Shown here: in pieces, positions 1 to 6,687 of the stretch
Numbering within the stretch: the first letter of the stretch is position 1
Layout of the letters: each line of letters starts with the position of its first letter
DNA from: Pseudomonadales bacterium
GTDB lineage: Bacteria; Pseudomonadota; Gammaproteobacteria; Pseudomonadales; JAHEIH01
Reading direction: 5' to 3'
Assembly (NCBI GenBank): GCA_023255355.1
Contig: JALRIU010000146.1
Span: forward strand, 1-8,168
Length of the DNA stretch: 8,168 bases
Made by a program: the position numbers and the translations under genes
The notes under the pieces: model-generated
Database searches by the model: none
Seen by the model: the letters and a program-made list of their open reading frames with translations, nothing else
What the model was told of the DNA's origin: nothing

Positions 1-1
1 T

Positions 2-256
2 ATTTTAAACCCAGGCGAGCAGCTTGCGGTTTTTTGCTATGAAGGCGGACTAGAGAGTGTGCCAGTTGGTAGTGTTGCTAGAACATCTCAGACGGTCACG
101 CTTAAAGCGGCTGTTGAAAGCCAATGCCTGTTGCTACGGGGAACTCCTATCAATGAAGCGATTGTCCACATGGGGCCATTTGTTATGAATACCCAACAGG
201 AAATTCAACAAGCCATCGCTGACTATCGCGCAGGCCGCTTTGGTAGCATTAGCTAA
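2..256 (+). CDS. Pirin family protein, C-terminal part (5' end outside window)
   Basis: The frame is open from the left edge to a TAA stop at 254-256, giving 84 residues of a protein whose start lies upstream. The end of the protein carries the conserved pirin C-terminal signature: a GTPINE segment, then IVHMGPFVMNT, then a helix QEIQQAIADYRAGRFG. In the family this is the Pirin_C cupin domain. The metal-binding histidines and glutamate lie in the N-terminal cupin, which is not in the window, so neither metal binding nor activity can be judged here. Pirins are cytoplasmic cupins; some show quercetin dioxygenase activity and others act as regulators. A GTG at 59 could start a shorter reading, but the upstream codons are in frame and encode plausible pirin sequence, so this is a truncated gene and not a small one. 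The next gene follows on the same strand after 66 bp. Confidence 0.88.
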   Translation: MLNPGEQLAVFCYEGGLESVPVGSVARTSQTVTLKAAVESQCLLLRGTPINEAIVHMGPFVMNTQQEIQQAIADYRAGRFGSIS

Positions 257-263
257 CTATGTT

Positions 264-292
264 CTGACTTTCCACACGGTAGCCTATATACT
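264..292 (+). promoter_or_regulatory. Candidate sigma-70 promoter for the nitroreductase gene
   Basis: A TATACT hexamer (287-292, five of six matches to TATAAT) is preceded by CTGACT (264-269, four of six matches to TTGACA) with a 17 bp spacer. It lies in the short gap after the pirin stop and would place the transcript start near 299, giving a leader of about 24 bases before the ATG at 323. The match is by eye only. Read-through from the pirin gene is also possible. Confidence 0.4.
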
Positions 293-322
293 ATCCAATT
301 TTTAAATGCCTAAGGTTTTATA

Positions 323-988
323 ATGGATGTTTCAACCGCAATTTTAAATCGTTACTCTGTGCGCGGATTTAAACCTGATCGTGTAGATCAAACGATTATA
401 AATAAAATTTTTGAAACTGCTCGATGGGCGCCTTCAAACTGCAATATTCAATCTTGGCATGTCAATGTTGTGTCTGGTGAAGCAAAAGACAAACTTGCCG
501 AAGCATTAATCGCGGATGTCATGTCCGGTAAAAAAGAGTATCCAGATTTTGTACCCGGCAACTCTCTTCTCACAGGCGCACACAAAGAAAGGCAGTATGA
601 ATGTGCCGCGCGCTACTATGCTACGATGGGGATTGAACGCTCAGATAAACGTGCACGCATGGAACTCTCTCTCAAAAACTGGGCATTCTTTGACGCACCG
701 CATGTGGCCTTTATCTCAGTACCTAAGTATATGCGCGACGGACATTTTATGGATGTGGGAATCTACCTTCAAACATTGATGTTACTAATGGTTGAACATG
801 GACTTGGCTCAGTTGCCCAAGGCGCTCTTAGTCTTTTTCCAGACCCTGCTAAAATGCACCTCGACATTCCTGAAGATCACGGCATCATTGTCGGCTTATC
901 GTTTGGCTACCCAGAAGAGGGCGCACAGATAAACAAGGCGCGCATGGATAGAGACCCAATGGAAAGCCACGTCTTTTTTAGCGAATAA
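323..988 (+). CDS. Nitroreductase family protein (FMN-dependent oxidoreductase)
   Basis: The 221-residue product has the nitroreductase-fold signature. It starts with an R-x-S-x-R motif (Arg10, Ser12, Arg14), which binds the FMN phosphate in this family. The flavin-contacting stretch APSNCNIQSWHV follows at residues 36-47. Later come the dimer-core helix (DVGIYLQTLMLLMVEHGLGS, about 144-163) and a C-terminal SFGYPEEGAQINKARMDRDP segment matching the family's final FMN-contacting region. Members are usually homodimeric cytoplasmic flavoproteins of about 200-220 residues that use NAD(P)H to reduce nitro compounds, quinones or enones; the natural substrate cannot be read from the sequence. The ATG at 323 is supported by a modest AAGG (312-315) seven bases upstream and by the R-S-R motif falling where the family expects it. 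The stop lies 3 bp from the stop of the convergent cyclase gene. The upstream pirin gene is on the same strand, so co-expression is possible. Confidence 0.92.
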   Translation: MDVSTAILNRYSVRGFKPDRVDQTIINKIFETARWAPSNCNIQSWHVNVVSGEAKDKLAEALIADVMSGKKEYPDFVPGNSLLTGAHKERQYECAARYYATMGIERSDKRARMELSLKNWAFFDAPHVAFISVPKYMRDGHFMDVGIYLQTLMLLMVEHGLGSVAQGALSLFPDPAKMHLDIPEDHGIIVGLSFGYPEEGAQINKARMDRDPMESHVFFSE

Positions 989-991
989 AAC

Positions 992-3247
992 CTATTTACT
1001 GAGATGACGATACTCGCCTTGCCAATCCTCTGCTGGGGGTTGCTCGACAAATTCAGCGATCCGCTCAAGATAGATATCAAATATCTTTTGCGGATCGTCT
1101 TTTTGTAACGCCAAAAACATTTTTTGCGCGATTTGCCAATCTCTTTGCAGATAGTGCGCTTTTGCTTCTCTGTAAAGCGCTTCTTGATCTTGTAAAAGTG
1201 CACTTGCCTGCCCAGACTCTGCTAAAGGCACAAAGATACTAACAACCTGCTCCTTACCCTTTACTTGGATTCGATCAATCTCACGCCACAAAAACGCATC
1301 AGCCAAGGGCTTCTGAGTATCTTCTCCGACCAACAACTCAACACCGTAAAATTTAGTTAGCGACTCTACCCTTGAGGCAAGGTTAACCGCATCTCCTATC
1401 ACAGTATAAGCGCGGCGTATTTCAGACCCCATGTCGCCGACATTGACGACGCCACTATTTATACCAATACCAACATAAGGTTCAGGCAGGCCTTCTAACG
1501 CCAAGTTTTTTCTTACATCATGCATAGTATCTGACACGGCCAAGGCAGTTTTTACTGCACGATAACGATGTTGATCATCAGGTAGCGGTGCACCCCAAAA
1601 TGCCATCACCATATCGCCGACATATTTATCAATGGTGCCATTGTGATCAAAAATGGATTGCGTAACGGGTGTAAAGATCCGGCTTAGAAAACGTTTTAAC
1701 TTAACAGCATCCAGAGCCTCTGAAATCGACGTAAAGCCTCGGATATCCATAAAAAAGATGGTCATATCACGGCTTTCACCCTCTAAATTGATGCTTTCAG
1801 GATCTTTCAGCATGGTCGAAACATGCTGCGGTGGAACATACTGATCAAATATCGCTTTAATCCTCTGCCGAGTAGCCGCTTCTGTTAGAAACCCCTGCGC
1901 CATACTAATCACCATAGTCCCAAGGACAAGAAGTATCTGTGAGGCAACGGGGAGCTCCATCATTTTATAAACCCAAAGATAATTATTAGCGATTAGCGCA
2001 GATGCGAGGGCAATACCACCAATCGACAATAACCAGAAGGGACTCAAGCGCGGGAATGCGAAGGAAAAAAGCACACCAAAAATCGACAAGATGACTAAAC
2101 TTGCCCCTCGCTCCCAATCAGGGCGAAAGGGGATAGCACCTTGCAACATGCCATCGATAAGATTGGCATGTACTTCGACCCCTGGATAGACCTCGTCGAG
2201 AGGCGTGGCTCTAAGATCGTATAGTCCTGCCGCTGAAGTGCCAACTAAAACAATCGCGCCATCTAATAGGTTAATTGCCTCAGGATCACCATTCAATAAG
2301 TGAGTGACAGATACATACGGATAGCTCTTTTTGGGGCCGCGATAAGGCACCAATACATTCATCATAATATCCGTATTGATCCAGTTATCCGCAATTTTTA
2401 TTGCACGAATAGCTGATAATTCTCCATATTTTTGAAGTTTCACTTCTGGCGCTTCATCGACGATCAAGTAACTTAACACCGCGGCAAAGGCCATCGATGG
2501 ATACAGGTTTTCACCAATTTTAATCATTAGGGGCGAACGTCTAACAACGCCGTCACTGTCAGGGAAAGACGTTACATAACCCTCGCGCGAAGCGACGTCT
2601 TGGAACATTGCAAGATTCGTTGTCCATCCCTTTTCCTCAATCGCAATAAAATTTTGAAGATCCTGATCACTCAGAGACACCAACGGCTCTGGCAGACTAT
2701 TTACCTTAAATTTCTCTATACCTTGGGTAAAATACCCGAGCACCGCATCACCCTGCGACATCGCTTCACTAAGGGCTTGATCACCATCGAAATTATCTCG
2801 ATATGCATCAAGCTCACGTTGTAATTGTGGGTTGTCTATCGCACCTGCAAAGGCATCAATGATGTTTTCCTGAGCTTCTGAAAACACAATATCGTAACTA
2901 ACAACCACGGCACCGGCATCAAACGCAGCACGCGTTAATTCAGCCAATTTATTGCGCGGCCAAGGCCAACGACCTTCTGCCATGATACTTTCGTCATCGA
3001 TGTCTAAGATAACCACTCGGTGTACGCTATCGCTGCGTTGTAATGGCATTTCATTAAAGCGCAGATCATAGTAAATATAATCTAGGCGTTTCAGCCATTC
3101 GGGGGTTTGGGGATTAATGGCTTGGGAATACACCATATAAAAAGAAAATAACAGGCACAGCAACGTCGCAGCTTTGACGCTGGTGTTTTTTCTCACTGCT
3201 TCTGATAGATGCAAGAGCAGAGAGGCAAATAACGATTGGCTATTCAT
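992..3247 (-). CDS. CHASE2-domain class III adenylate cyclase (membrane sensor cyclase)
   Basis: This 751-residue protein probably makes cAMP from ATP in response to an extracytoplasmic signal. The order is one N-terminal membrane segment (about 26-41), a periplasmic CHASE2 domain (about 47-375, with VVILDIDDESI, the WPWPR motif and IVLVGTSAAGLYDLRATP), three membrane segments (about 381-450) and a class III catalytic domain (about 490-675). Catalytic residues look complete: metal-binding Asp501 (FFMDIRGFT) and Asp545 (DKYVGD), and the transition-state pair Asn622 and Arg626 (VNLASR). The purine-selecting pair Lys541 and Thr615 fits ATP, not GTP. A helical tail of about 60 residues (from ALYREAKAHYLQRDW) resembles a single TPR-like hairpin. 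A longer reading starts at 3286, but the ATG at 3247 has the better ribosome-binding site and directly precedes the membrane segment. The ligand is unknown. The gene is convergent with the nitroreductase and divergent from putP. Confidence 0.93.
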   Translation of the reverse strand: MNSQSLFASLLLHLSEAVRKNTSVKAATLLCLLFSFYMVYSQAINPQTPEWLKRLDYIYYDLRFNEMPLQRSDSVHRVVILDIDDESIMAEGRWPWPRNKLAELTRAAFDAGAVVVSYDIVFSEAQENIIDAFAGAIDNPQLQRELDAYRDNFDGDQALSEAMSQGDAVLGYFTQGIEKFKVNSLPEPLVSLSDQDLQNFIAIEEKGWTTNLAMFQDVASREGYVTSFPDSDGVVRRSPLMIKIGENLYPSMAFAAVLSYLIVDEAPEVKLQKYGELSAIRAIKIADNWINTDIMMNVLVPYRGPKKSYPYVSVTHLLNGDPEAINLLDGAIVLVGTSAAGLYDLRATPLDEVYPGVEVHANLIDGMLQGAIPFRPDWERGASLVILSIFGVLFSFAFPRLSPFWLLSIGGIALASALIANNYLWVYKMMELPVASQILLVLGTMVISMAQGFLTEAATRQRIKAIFDQYVPPQHVSTMLKDPESINLEGESRDMTIFFMDIRGFTSISEALDAVKLKRFLSRIFTPVTQSIFDHNGTIDKYVGDMVMAFWGAPLPDDQHRYRAVKTALAVSDTMHDVRKNLALEGLPEPYVGIGINSGVVNVGDMGSEIRRAYTVIGDAVNLASRVESLTKFYGVELLVGEDTQKPLADAFLWREIDRIQVKGKEQVVSIFVPLAESGQASALLQDQEALYREAKAHYLQRDWQIAQKMFLALQKDDPQKIFDIYLERIAEFVEQPPAEDWQGEYRHLSK

Positions 3248-3406
3248 TAACAACCCTATTCGATGTCGACGTTGGCAAAATACCATTGCTGTAAGTATCT
3301 AGTCCCGTGCCTTGCGACGTGATATGGTATGGCAAAGTTTTGTCTCCAAGTGTCTTAGAAGAAGTATGGTAGACGATCCGAAAAGCCTCAAGAAAATAGG
3401 TTGTAA
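3248..3406. other. Divergent intergenic region between the cyclase gene and putP
   Basis: These 159 bp must hold the promoters of both divergent genes. On the plus strand TTGTCT (3340-3345) and TATGGT (3365-3370) each match four of six consensus bases, but with a 19 bp spacer, so they are a weak candidate for putP. TATGGTA occurs twice (3324-3330 and 3365-3371), possibly by chance. I see no convincing minus-strand promoter, operator palindrome or terminator. Confidence 0.35.
3254..3257 (-). promoter_or_regulatory. Ribosome binding site that fixes the cyclase start
   Basis: On the minus strand AGGG stands six bases before the ATG at 3247. The in-frame ATG 39 bases further upstream, at 3286, has no purine-rich element in front of it, so the shorter protein is preferred. 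Confidence 0.55.
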
Positions 3407-4876
3407 ATGTTAAATCTAAATCCTGCCATTACCATTAGCTTTGCGATCTATATGCTCATCGTTTTTGCCATTGCTATCTACGCATGGCGCAAAACTCAAG
3501 ATGCATCTGACTACTACCTAGGCGGCCGTAGTTTATCTCCAGCAGTTGCCGCCTTGAGTGCTGGGGCCTCTGACACGTCAGGTTGGGTATTATTAGGTCT
3601 TCCTGGATATGCCTATTTAGCGGGCTTAGAGGTTCTTTGGCTTTCACTAGGTTTGTGCGCCGGTATTGCCATAAACTGGTTATTCACGGCCAATAGGCTG
3701 CGTCGTTTTTCGCATGCGTTAAATGATTCAGTCACGCTACCGTCATATTTGAAAAGACGTTTTGCTGACCCATCTAATGTTTTGAGTAGCATGGCATCGC
3801 TTTTCATCGTGTTGTTTTTTCTGTTCTACGTCAGTTCAGGATTAATCGGCGGGGGCAAACTGTTTGAATCAGTCTTTGGTTTAGATTATTACTATGCCGT
3901 AATTTTCGGCGCCATCATTGTTATCGTCTATACTCTATTCGGTGGTTTTTTAGCTGTCTCCTGGACCGATGTATTCCAAGGGTTATTGATCACCCTTGCA
4001 CTGATTGTTGTGCCGATCGTCGCGTTTGGACAACTTGATGAAAGCGTTTATGCCAGACTCGAACAGCACAATAGCAATATGCTAAATGGTTGGACTGATA
4101 GCGAAGGATCACCATTAAGCTGGATGACTATTGTTAGTCTACTTGGATGGGGCTTAGGATATTTTGGACAACCGCACATTCTAAGCCGATTCAAGGCCAT
4201 CGCTAAGGTTGAAGATATCCCAAAAGCTGCAGCAATCGGCGTTGCTTGGTCTCTTGTGGTCTATGTCGCGGCAATCGCCGTCGGCATGCAGGGTGCAATA
4301 AGCATTGCTGAGCCACTCGCCGACCCAGAAAAGGTCTTTATTGTGTCAGTCGGCTTACTTTTTCATCCCCTTGTCGCTGGAATTCTTCTTGCAGCAATCT
4401 TAGCAGCCATTATGAGCACCATTGATTCACAGCTATTAGTCTGCTCTTCATCACTGGCTGAAGACCTATATCCCGTCGTTTCTAAACGCCAACTCAATAG
4501 TCAACAACGCTTATCTGTGGGCCGTTACGCGGTGGGTATTATTGCCATCATTGCCACGGTCATTGCTATGGATAGAGAGTCTAAAGTATTAGACGTTGTA
4601 TCCTATGCTTGGGCGGGGTTAGGTGCGAGTTTAGGCCCAGCATTATTAATCAGTCTCTTTTGGCGTGACATGAGTAAAGCGGGCGCACTGGCTGGTGTCA
4701 TCGTGGGTGGTGTTACCGTCATTATCTGGAAACAACTTAATGGCGGCATCTTTGATATGTTCGAACTGGTGCCCGGATTCATTCTATCGTGCACAGCCAT
4801 ATATATTGTGAGCCGCATAACACAGGCAAACAATCAAGCAGCTAAAGAAACCTTTGATCAGTTGGTTGATTGCTAG
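3407..4876 (+). CDS. putP: Sodium/proline symporter PutP
   Basis: This 489-residue inner-membrane protein belongs to the sodium:solute symporter family (LeuT fold) and imports proline with Na+. PutP hallmarks are visible: the SAGASDTSGW motif around Asp56, equivalent to the Na+-coupling Asp55 of the E. coli protein; DYYLGGRSL at 35-43; LGWGLGYFGQPHILSRF at 246-262; and the AAIMSTIDSQLLVCSS segment around Ser337-Thr338, which corresponds to the second part of the Na+ site. About 12-13 hydrophobic helices are expected, and the length is close to the roughly 500 residues usual for PutP. A TAGG (3397-3400) six bases before the ATG at 3407 supports the start. No putA proline dehydrogenase or regulator lies beside it in the window, so degradation genes, if any, are elsewhere. 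Its stop overlaps the stop of a small gene on the other strand by 4 bp. Import for osmoprotection or for catabolism are both possible. Confidence 0.95.
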   Translation: MLNLNPAITISFAIYMLIVFAIAIYAWRKTQDASDYYLGGRSLSPAVAALSAGASDTSGWVLLGLPGYAYLAGLEVLWLSLGLCAGIAINWLFTANRLRRFSHALNDSVTLPSYLKRRFADPSNVLSSMASLFIVLFFLFYVSSGLIGGGKLFESVFGLDYYYAVIFGAIIVIVYTLFGGFLAVSWTDVFQGLLITLALIVVPIVAFGQLDESVYARLEQHNSNMLNGWTDSEGSPLSWMTIVSLLGWGLGYFGQPHILSRFKAIAKVEDIPKAAAIGVAWSLVVYVAAIAVGMQGAISIAEPLADPEKVFIVSVGLLFHPLVAGILLAAILAAIMSTIDSQLLVCSSSLAEDLYPVVSKRQLNSQQRLSVGRYAVGIIAIIATVIAMDRESKVLDVVSYAWAGLGASLGPALLISLFWRDMSKAGALAGVIVGGVTVIIWKQLNGGIFDMFELVPGFILSCTAIYIVSRITQANNQAAKETFDQLVDC

Positions 4877-5037
4877 AATTTAGACTTTGCAAAAAAAGCA
4901 AAGGGTATGGCAAGCGGACCGAGTAGAATGGCCATAACAACCCAATAGACCGTATCTCCACGCCGTCTTTTAACGATGGCGTAGCAAGTAAACACACTGA
5001 ACAAGGTTACAAGTGTCGCCGCGACCAAAAAATGCAT
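4873..5037 (-). CDS. Small 54-residue membrane protein, unknown function
   Basis: I do not recognise a family. The ORF runs from ATG at 5037 to TAG at 4873-4875 and encodes 54 residues. It has two hydrophobic stretches, about 3-22 (FLVAATLVTLFSVFTCYAIV) and about 30-50 (VYWVVMAILLGPLAIPFAFF), joined by a strongly basic turn KRRRGD at 23-28. This looks like a two-helix hairpin with the basic turn on the cytoplasmic side. A good Shine-Dalgarno, AGGA at 5048-5045, sits seven bases before the ATG and overlaps the TAG stop (5049-5047) of the kinase gene, which indicates translational coupling as last gene of the operon. The gene fills the whole gap between the kinase and putP stops, which supports it being real. 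A role in the same uptake pathway is only inferred from position. It is too short for default gene callers with a 60-residue cut-off. Confidence 0.68.
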   Translation of the reverse strand: MHFLVAATLVTLFSVFTCYAIVKRRRGDTVYWVVMAILLGPLAIPFAFFAKSKF

Positions 5038-5044
5038 CCTAGAT

Positions 5045-5048
5045 TCCT
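5045..5048 (-). promoter_or_regulatory. Ribosome binding site of the small membrane protein, overlapping the kinase stop
   Basis: On the minus strand TAGGA combines the last gene's stop codon (TAG) with the next gene's Shine-Dalgarno (AGGA). Seven bases separate it from the ATG at 5037. This arrangement is typical of translational coupling. Confidence 0.6.
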
Positions 5049-5880
5049 ATTCAAATTGTGCCAAAAGGTCTTTTATCTTGCGTTGCTCGGCGTTGTTCTC
5101 TAGACCTTGACGCCAACCCCACGCTGCACAAAGCATTACATAGACTGCACGATAAACCAAGAGCTTTGGCGCATATTCCGATTCAGCAAAATAGCTTTGC
5201 AACAATTTATTCTGCTGGTCTACATTTAGATTATTCGCCTCAACTAACGTCGCCAAATCAAAAACAACGTCGCCAAGCGCCGCATACTCCCAATCGATAA
5301 TCAACGGGGCAGGGTTCGCTGCTGGCCAAAGAATATTATCCTTCACTAAATCGTGATGGCAAAGCCCGGCATGATATCCATATTGTTCAGAAATCTTGGC
5401 AAGCGCTGCTTCAAATCGTCTTCTAAGTTTAAGCCATTCAGCTTGCTTGCTCGAAGGGACAAGACGATCAATACGCTGAAGATAATCGATCTGAGGAACA
5501 ATAATGTCGAGGCCGTGAAACGTTTTAAGAATAGTAACTATGGGCTCAATGTCTTGATCGTTAAGTTGACGTTTTGACGATTGAACATAACAGGTCATTT
5601 GGTAACCTAACGCCACATCCCAAACCACCAATGGCGGAGCAAACACGCCCTCAACATGCTGTAAAATAGTTAGCTCAGACTGGCGATCGATCCCTAATTC
5701 TGCAGCATCTGGTCGATTTAAGCGCAGCATATACGTCTGGCTCATATCTTTAACGAGTACGTTATTATTGGTCTTACCATCTAACTGGCGCGACACAACC
5801 TGAAGCTTGAACCCCTTTTTTTCTAGATCAGAGAGGGCAAGATCTAACTGGTGCTGGAAGGTTTGTAGGTTTTCACCCAT
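5047..5880 (-). CDS. APH/choline-kinase family small-molecule kinase, probable thiamine kinase
   Basis: The 277-residue product has the aminoglycoside phosphotransferase/choline kinase fold. The Brenner-type catalytic loop is intact: His175, catalytic Asp177 and Asn182 in HHDLVKDN. It is followed by the Mg-binding DWE motif (Asp196 to Glu198) and the GDVVFDLATL segment. The N-terminal lobe has the NNNVLVKD...YMLRLNRP strands near residues 38-57. The fold includes choline, ethanolamine and thiamine kinases (YcfN/ThiK type). The preceding genes encode a thiamine-binding-type protein and a PnuC-type permease, so phosphorylation of imported thiamine is the best guess, but the sequence alone does not fix the substrate. 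The frame is open up to 6000. The ATG at 5880 is chosen because the preceding 40 codons lie inside the upstream permease gene and do not look like this family, and because GGGA sits eight bases upstream. With this start the gene overlaps the permease gene by 37 bp. Confidence 0.85.
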   Translation of the reverse strand: MGENLQTFQHQLDLALSDLEKKGFKLQVVSRQLDGKTNNNVLVKDMSQTYMLRLNRPDAAELGIDRQSELTILQHVEGVFAPPLVVWDVALGYQMTCYVQSSKRQLNDQDIEPIVTILKTFHGLDIIVPQIDYLQRIDRLVPSSKQAEWLKLRRRFEAALAKISEQYGYHAGLCHHDLVKDNILWPAANPAPLIIDWEYAALGDVVFDLATLVEANNLNVDQQNKLLQSYFAESEYAPKLLVYRAVYVMLCAAWGWRQGLENNAEQRKIKDLLAQFE

Positions 5881-6437
5881 TGAAAATATCCCAAGATTGC
5901 CAAACCGACATAAAACACAAATAACAACGCAGTGATCTGTAACCCTCTGTCTAGATAAAGATATATTGATACCGCGTCGATAACGATCCAGTACAACCAA
6001 TTTTCTAAGATTTTATTGGCTACCATAAACGTTGCGATGACACTCGCCCAAGTGGTAAAGGAATCAAGATAGGGCAGTGCAGCAGTAGTATTAGCGTCTA
6101 ACATGCCACCTGAAAAAAGACTCAACGCCAATACCAGTAGCATTGCTTTGATATGCTGAACCTTATCCCAACGCTTAACCCTTAAGCTTTGATCGTCTTT
6201 CTGCCAATGCCACCAACCATAAACAGCCATCACCATATAGAAAATATTGAGCGCGGCTTCCATAAATAAGCTGACATCCCAAAATATATAGGTATAAAGC
6301 GCTGTGCTGAAAAACGCAGCGAACCAACAACTCCGATGCTGTTTGATCGCTAACAATAAGTAAGCGACGGCCAGTAACATGGCGATAAACTCTGTTAACG
6401 AGCCTAGCTGAAAAAAACTTAATAGTTGATCAAGCAT
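5844..6437 (-). CDS. pnuC: PnuC-family vitamin/nucleoside permease, probable thiamine (PnuT-type) transporter
   Basis: This is a 197-residue inner-membrane protein with about seven hydrophobic helices. Family marks are the tryptophan-rich YGWWHW (residues 73-78) after a helix with EAALNIFYMVMAVYG, and ENWLYWIVIDAVSIYLY (145-161), both of which line the substrate site in PnuC proteins. PnuC proteins move nicotinamide riboside by facilitated diffusion. Close relatives, PnuT, carry thiamine and PnuX is linked to riboflavin; trapping depends on a cytoplasmic kinase. Here an APH-fold kinase follows directly and a thiamine-binding-type protein precedes it, which favours thiamine over nicotinamide riboside; there is no NadR-like kinase in the window. 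The ATG at 6437 overlaps the end of the preceding gene by 8 bp (ATGCTTGA), and no strong Shine-Dalgarno is seen, so translation is probably coupled. Membership of PnuC is near certain; the thiamine assignment is inference. Confidence 0.88.
   Translation of the reverse strand: MLDQLLSFFQLGSLTEFIAMLLAVAYLLLAIKQHRSCWFAAFFSTALYTYIFWDVSLFMEAALNIFYMVMAVYGWWHWQKDDQSLRVKRWDKVQHIKAMLLVLALSLFSGGMLDANTTAALPYLDSFTTWASVIATFMVANKILENWLYWIVIDAVSIYLYLDRGLQITALLFVFYVGLAILGYFQWVKTYKPSSTS
5889..5892 (-). promoter_or_regulatory. Candidate ribosome binding site for the kinase start
   Basis: GGGA on the minus strand lies eight bases before the ATG at 5880, inside the permease coding region. It supports the internal start over the longer open frame that begins at 6000. 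Confidence 0.45.
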
Positions 6438-6687
6438 CGCTTGGGCTCAAGTCACCATTTATGAATTTACAAACAAAGATGGCCTTACCCCATTTTTCAT
6501 AGGAATATTTCATTTCTTTGCTGTAGGCCGCCATAACCTCATCGAAATCACCAAAAACTTGAGTGCTCATCGTGTTACCGACAATACGTAAATTCGGGTA
6601 CGCATTTAAACGCTCAATAAAATCTGCGATAGCAGGTATATAATCATCAGCAAGTGGGTACTTACTAATTTCTAAAGATAATTTCAT
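6430..6687 (-). CDS. YkoF/MTH1187-type thiamine-binding domain protein
   Basis: This 85-residue protein matches the small ferredoxin-like-fold family of thiamine- or HMP-binding proteins (YkoF and MTH1187 relatives). Visible marks are the N-terminal strand LSLEISKYPLADDYIPAI (3-20), the helix ADFIERLNAYPNL (21-33), the conserved NTMSTQVFGDFDEVMAA block (38-54) and the closing strand KAIFVCKFINGDL (68-80). It is one domain long, whereas B. subtilis YkoF has two, so an oligomer is likely. There is no signal peptide, so the protein is expected in the cytoplasm, unlike periplasmic TbpA-type binders. The ATG at 6687 shares one base with the stop of the receptor gene (TAATG) and has GGGAG five bases upstream; a TTG at 6699 in frame is less likely. 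It lies between the outer-membrane receptor and the permease, which strongly suggests that the operon handles thiamine or its pyrimidine moiety. Confidence 0.85.
   Translation of the reverse strand: MKLSLEISKYPLADDYIPAIADFIERLNAYPNLRIVGNTMSTQVFGDFDEVMAAYSKEMKYSYEKWGKAIFVCKFINGDLSPSDA

Noticed and set aside
907..1203. 98-residue minus-strand ORF across the nitroreductase and cyclase ends
   Set aside because: It is a frame shadow covering the ends of two well-supported genes, with low-complexity basic composition and no family resemblance.
3248..3286. 13-residue longer start of the cyclase
   Set aside because: There is no ribosome-binding site before 3286, and the extra residues are a basic stretch outside the usual architecture; the ATG at 3247 has AGGG six bases upstream.
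3314..3336. CRP-like site in the cyclase-putP intergenic region
   Set aside because: The CGTGA half has no acceptable TCACA partner at the required six-base spacing.
3254..3400. Minus-strand promoter for the cyclase, TTGGAG with CATATC at 17 bp spacing
   Set aside because: Only three of six matches in each hexamer, no better than chance in this AT-rich stretch.
4885..4903. Intrinsic terminator for putP or for the minus-strand operon
   Set aside because: The 6 bp stem is AT-rich and no T-run follows it on either strand; the A/T run is in the loop. It also lies in coding sequence of the small gene.
5058..5577. Plus-strand ORFs opposite the kinase gene
   Set aside because: They are antisense shadows of a strongly supported kinase and have no ribosome-binding sites or recognisable motifs.
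5881..6000. N-terminal extension of the kinase by 40 residues from the ATG at 6000
   Set aside because: The segment is wholly inside the permease gene, is rich in Arg and Cys without family resemblance, and the kinase family sequence begins at the Met encoded at 5880.
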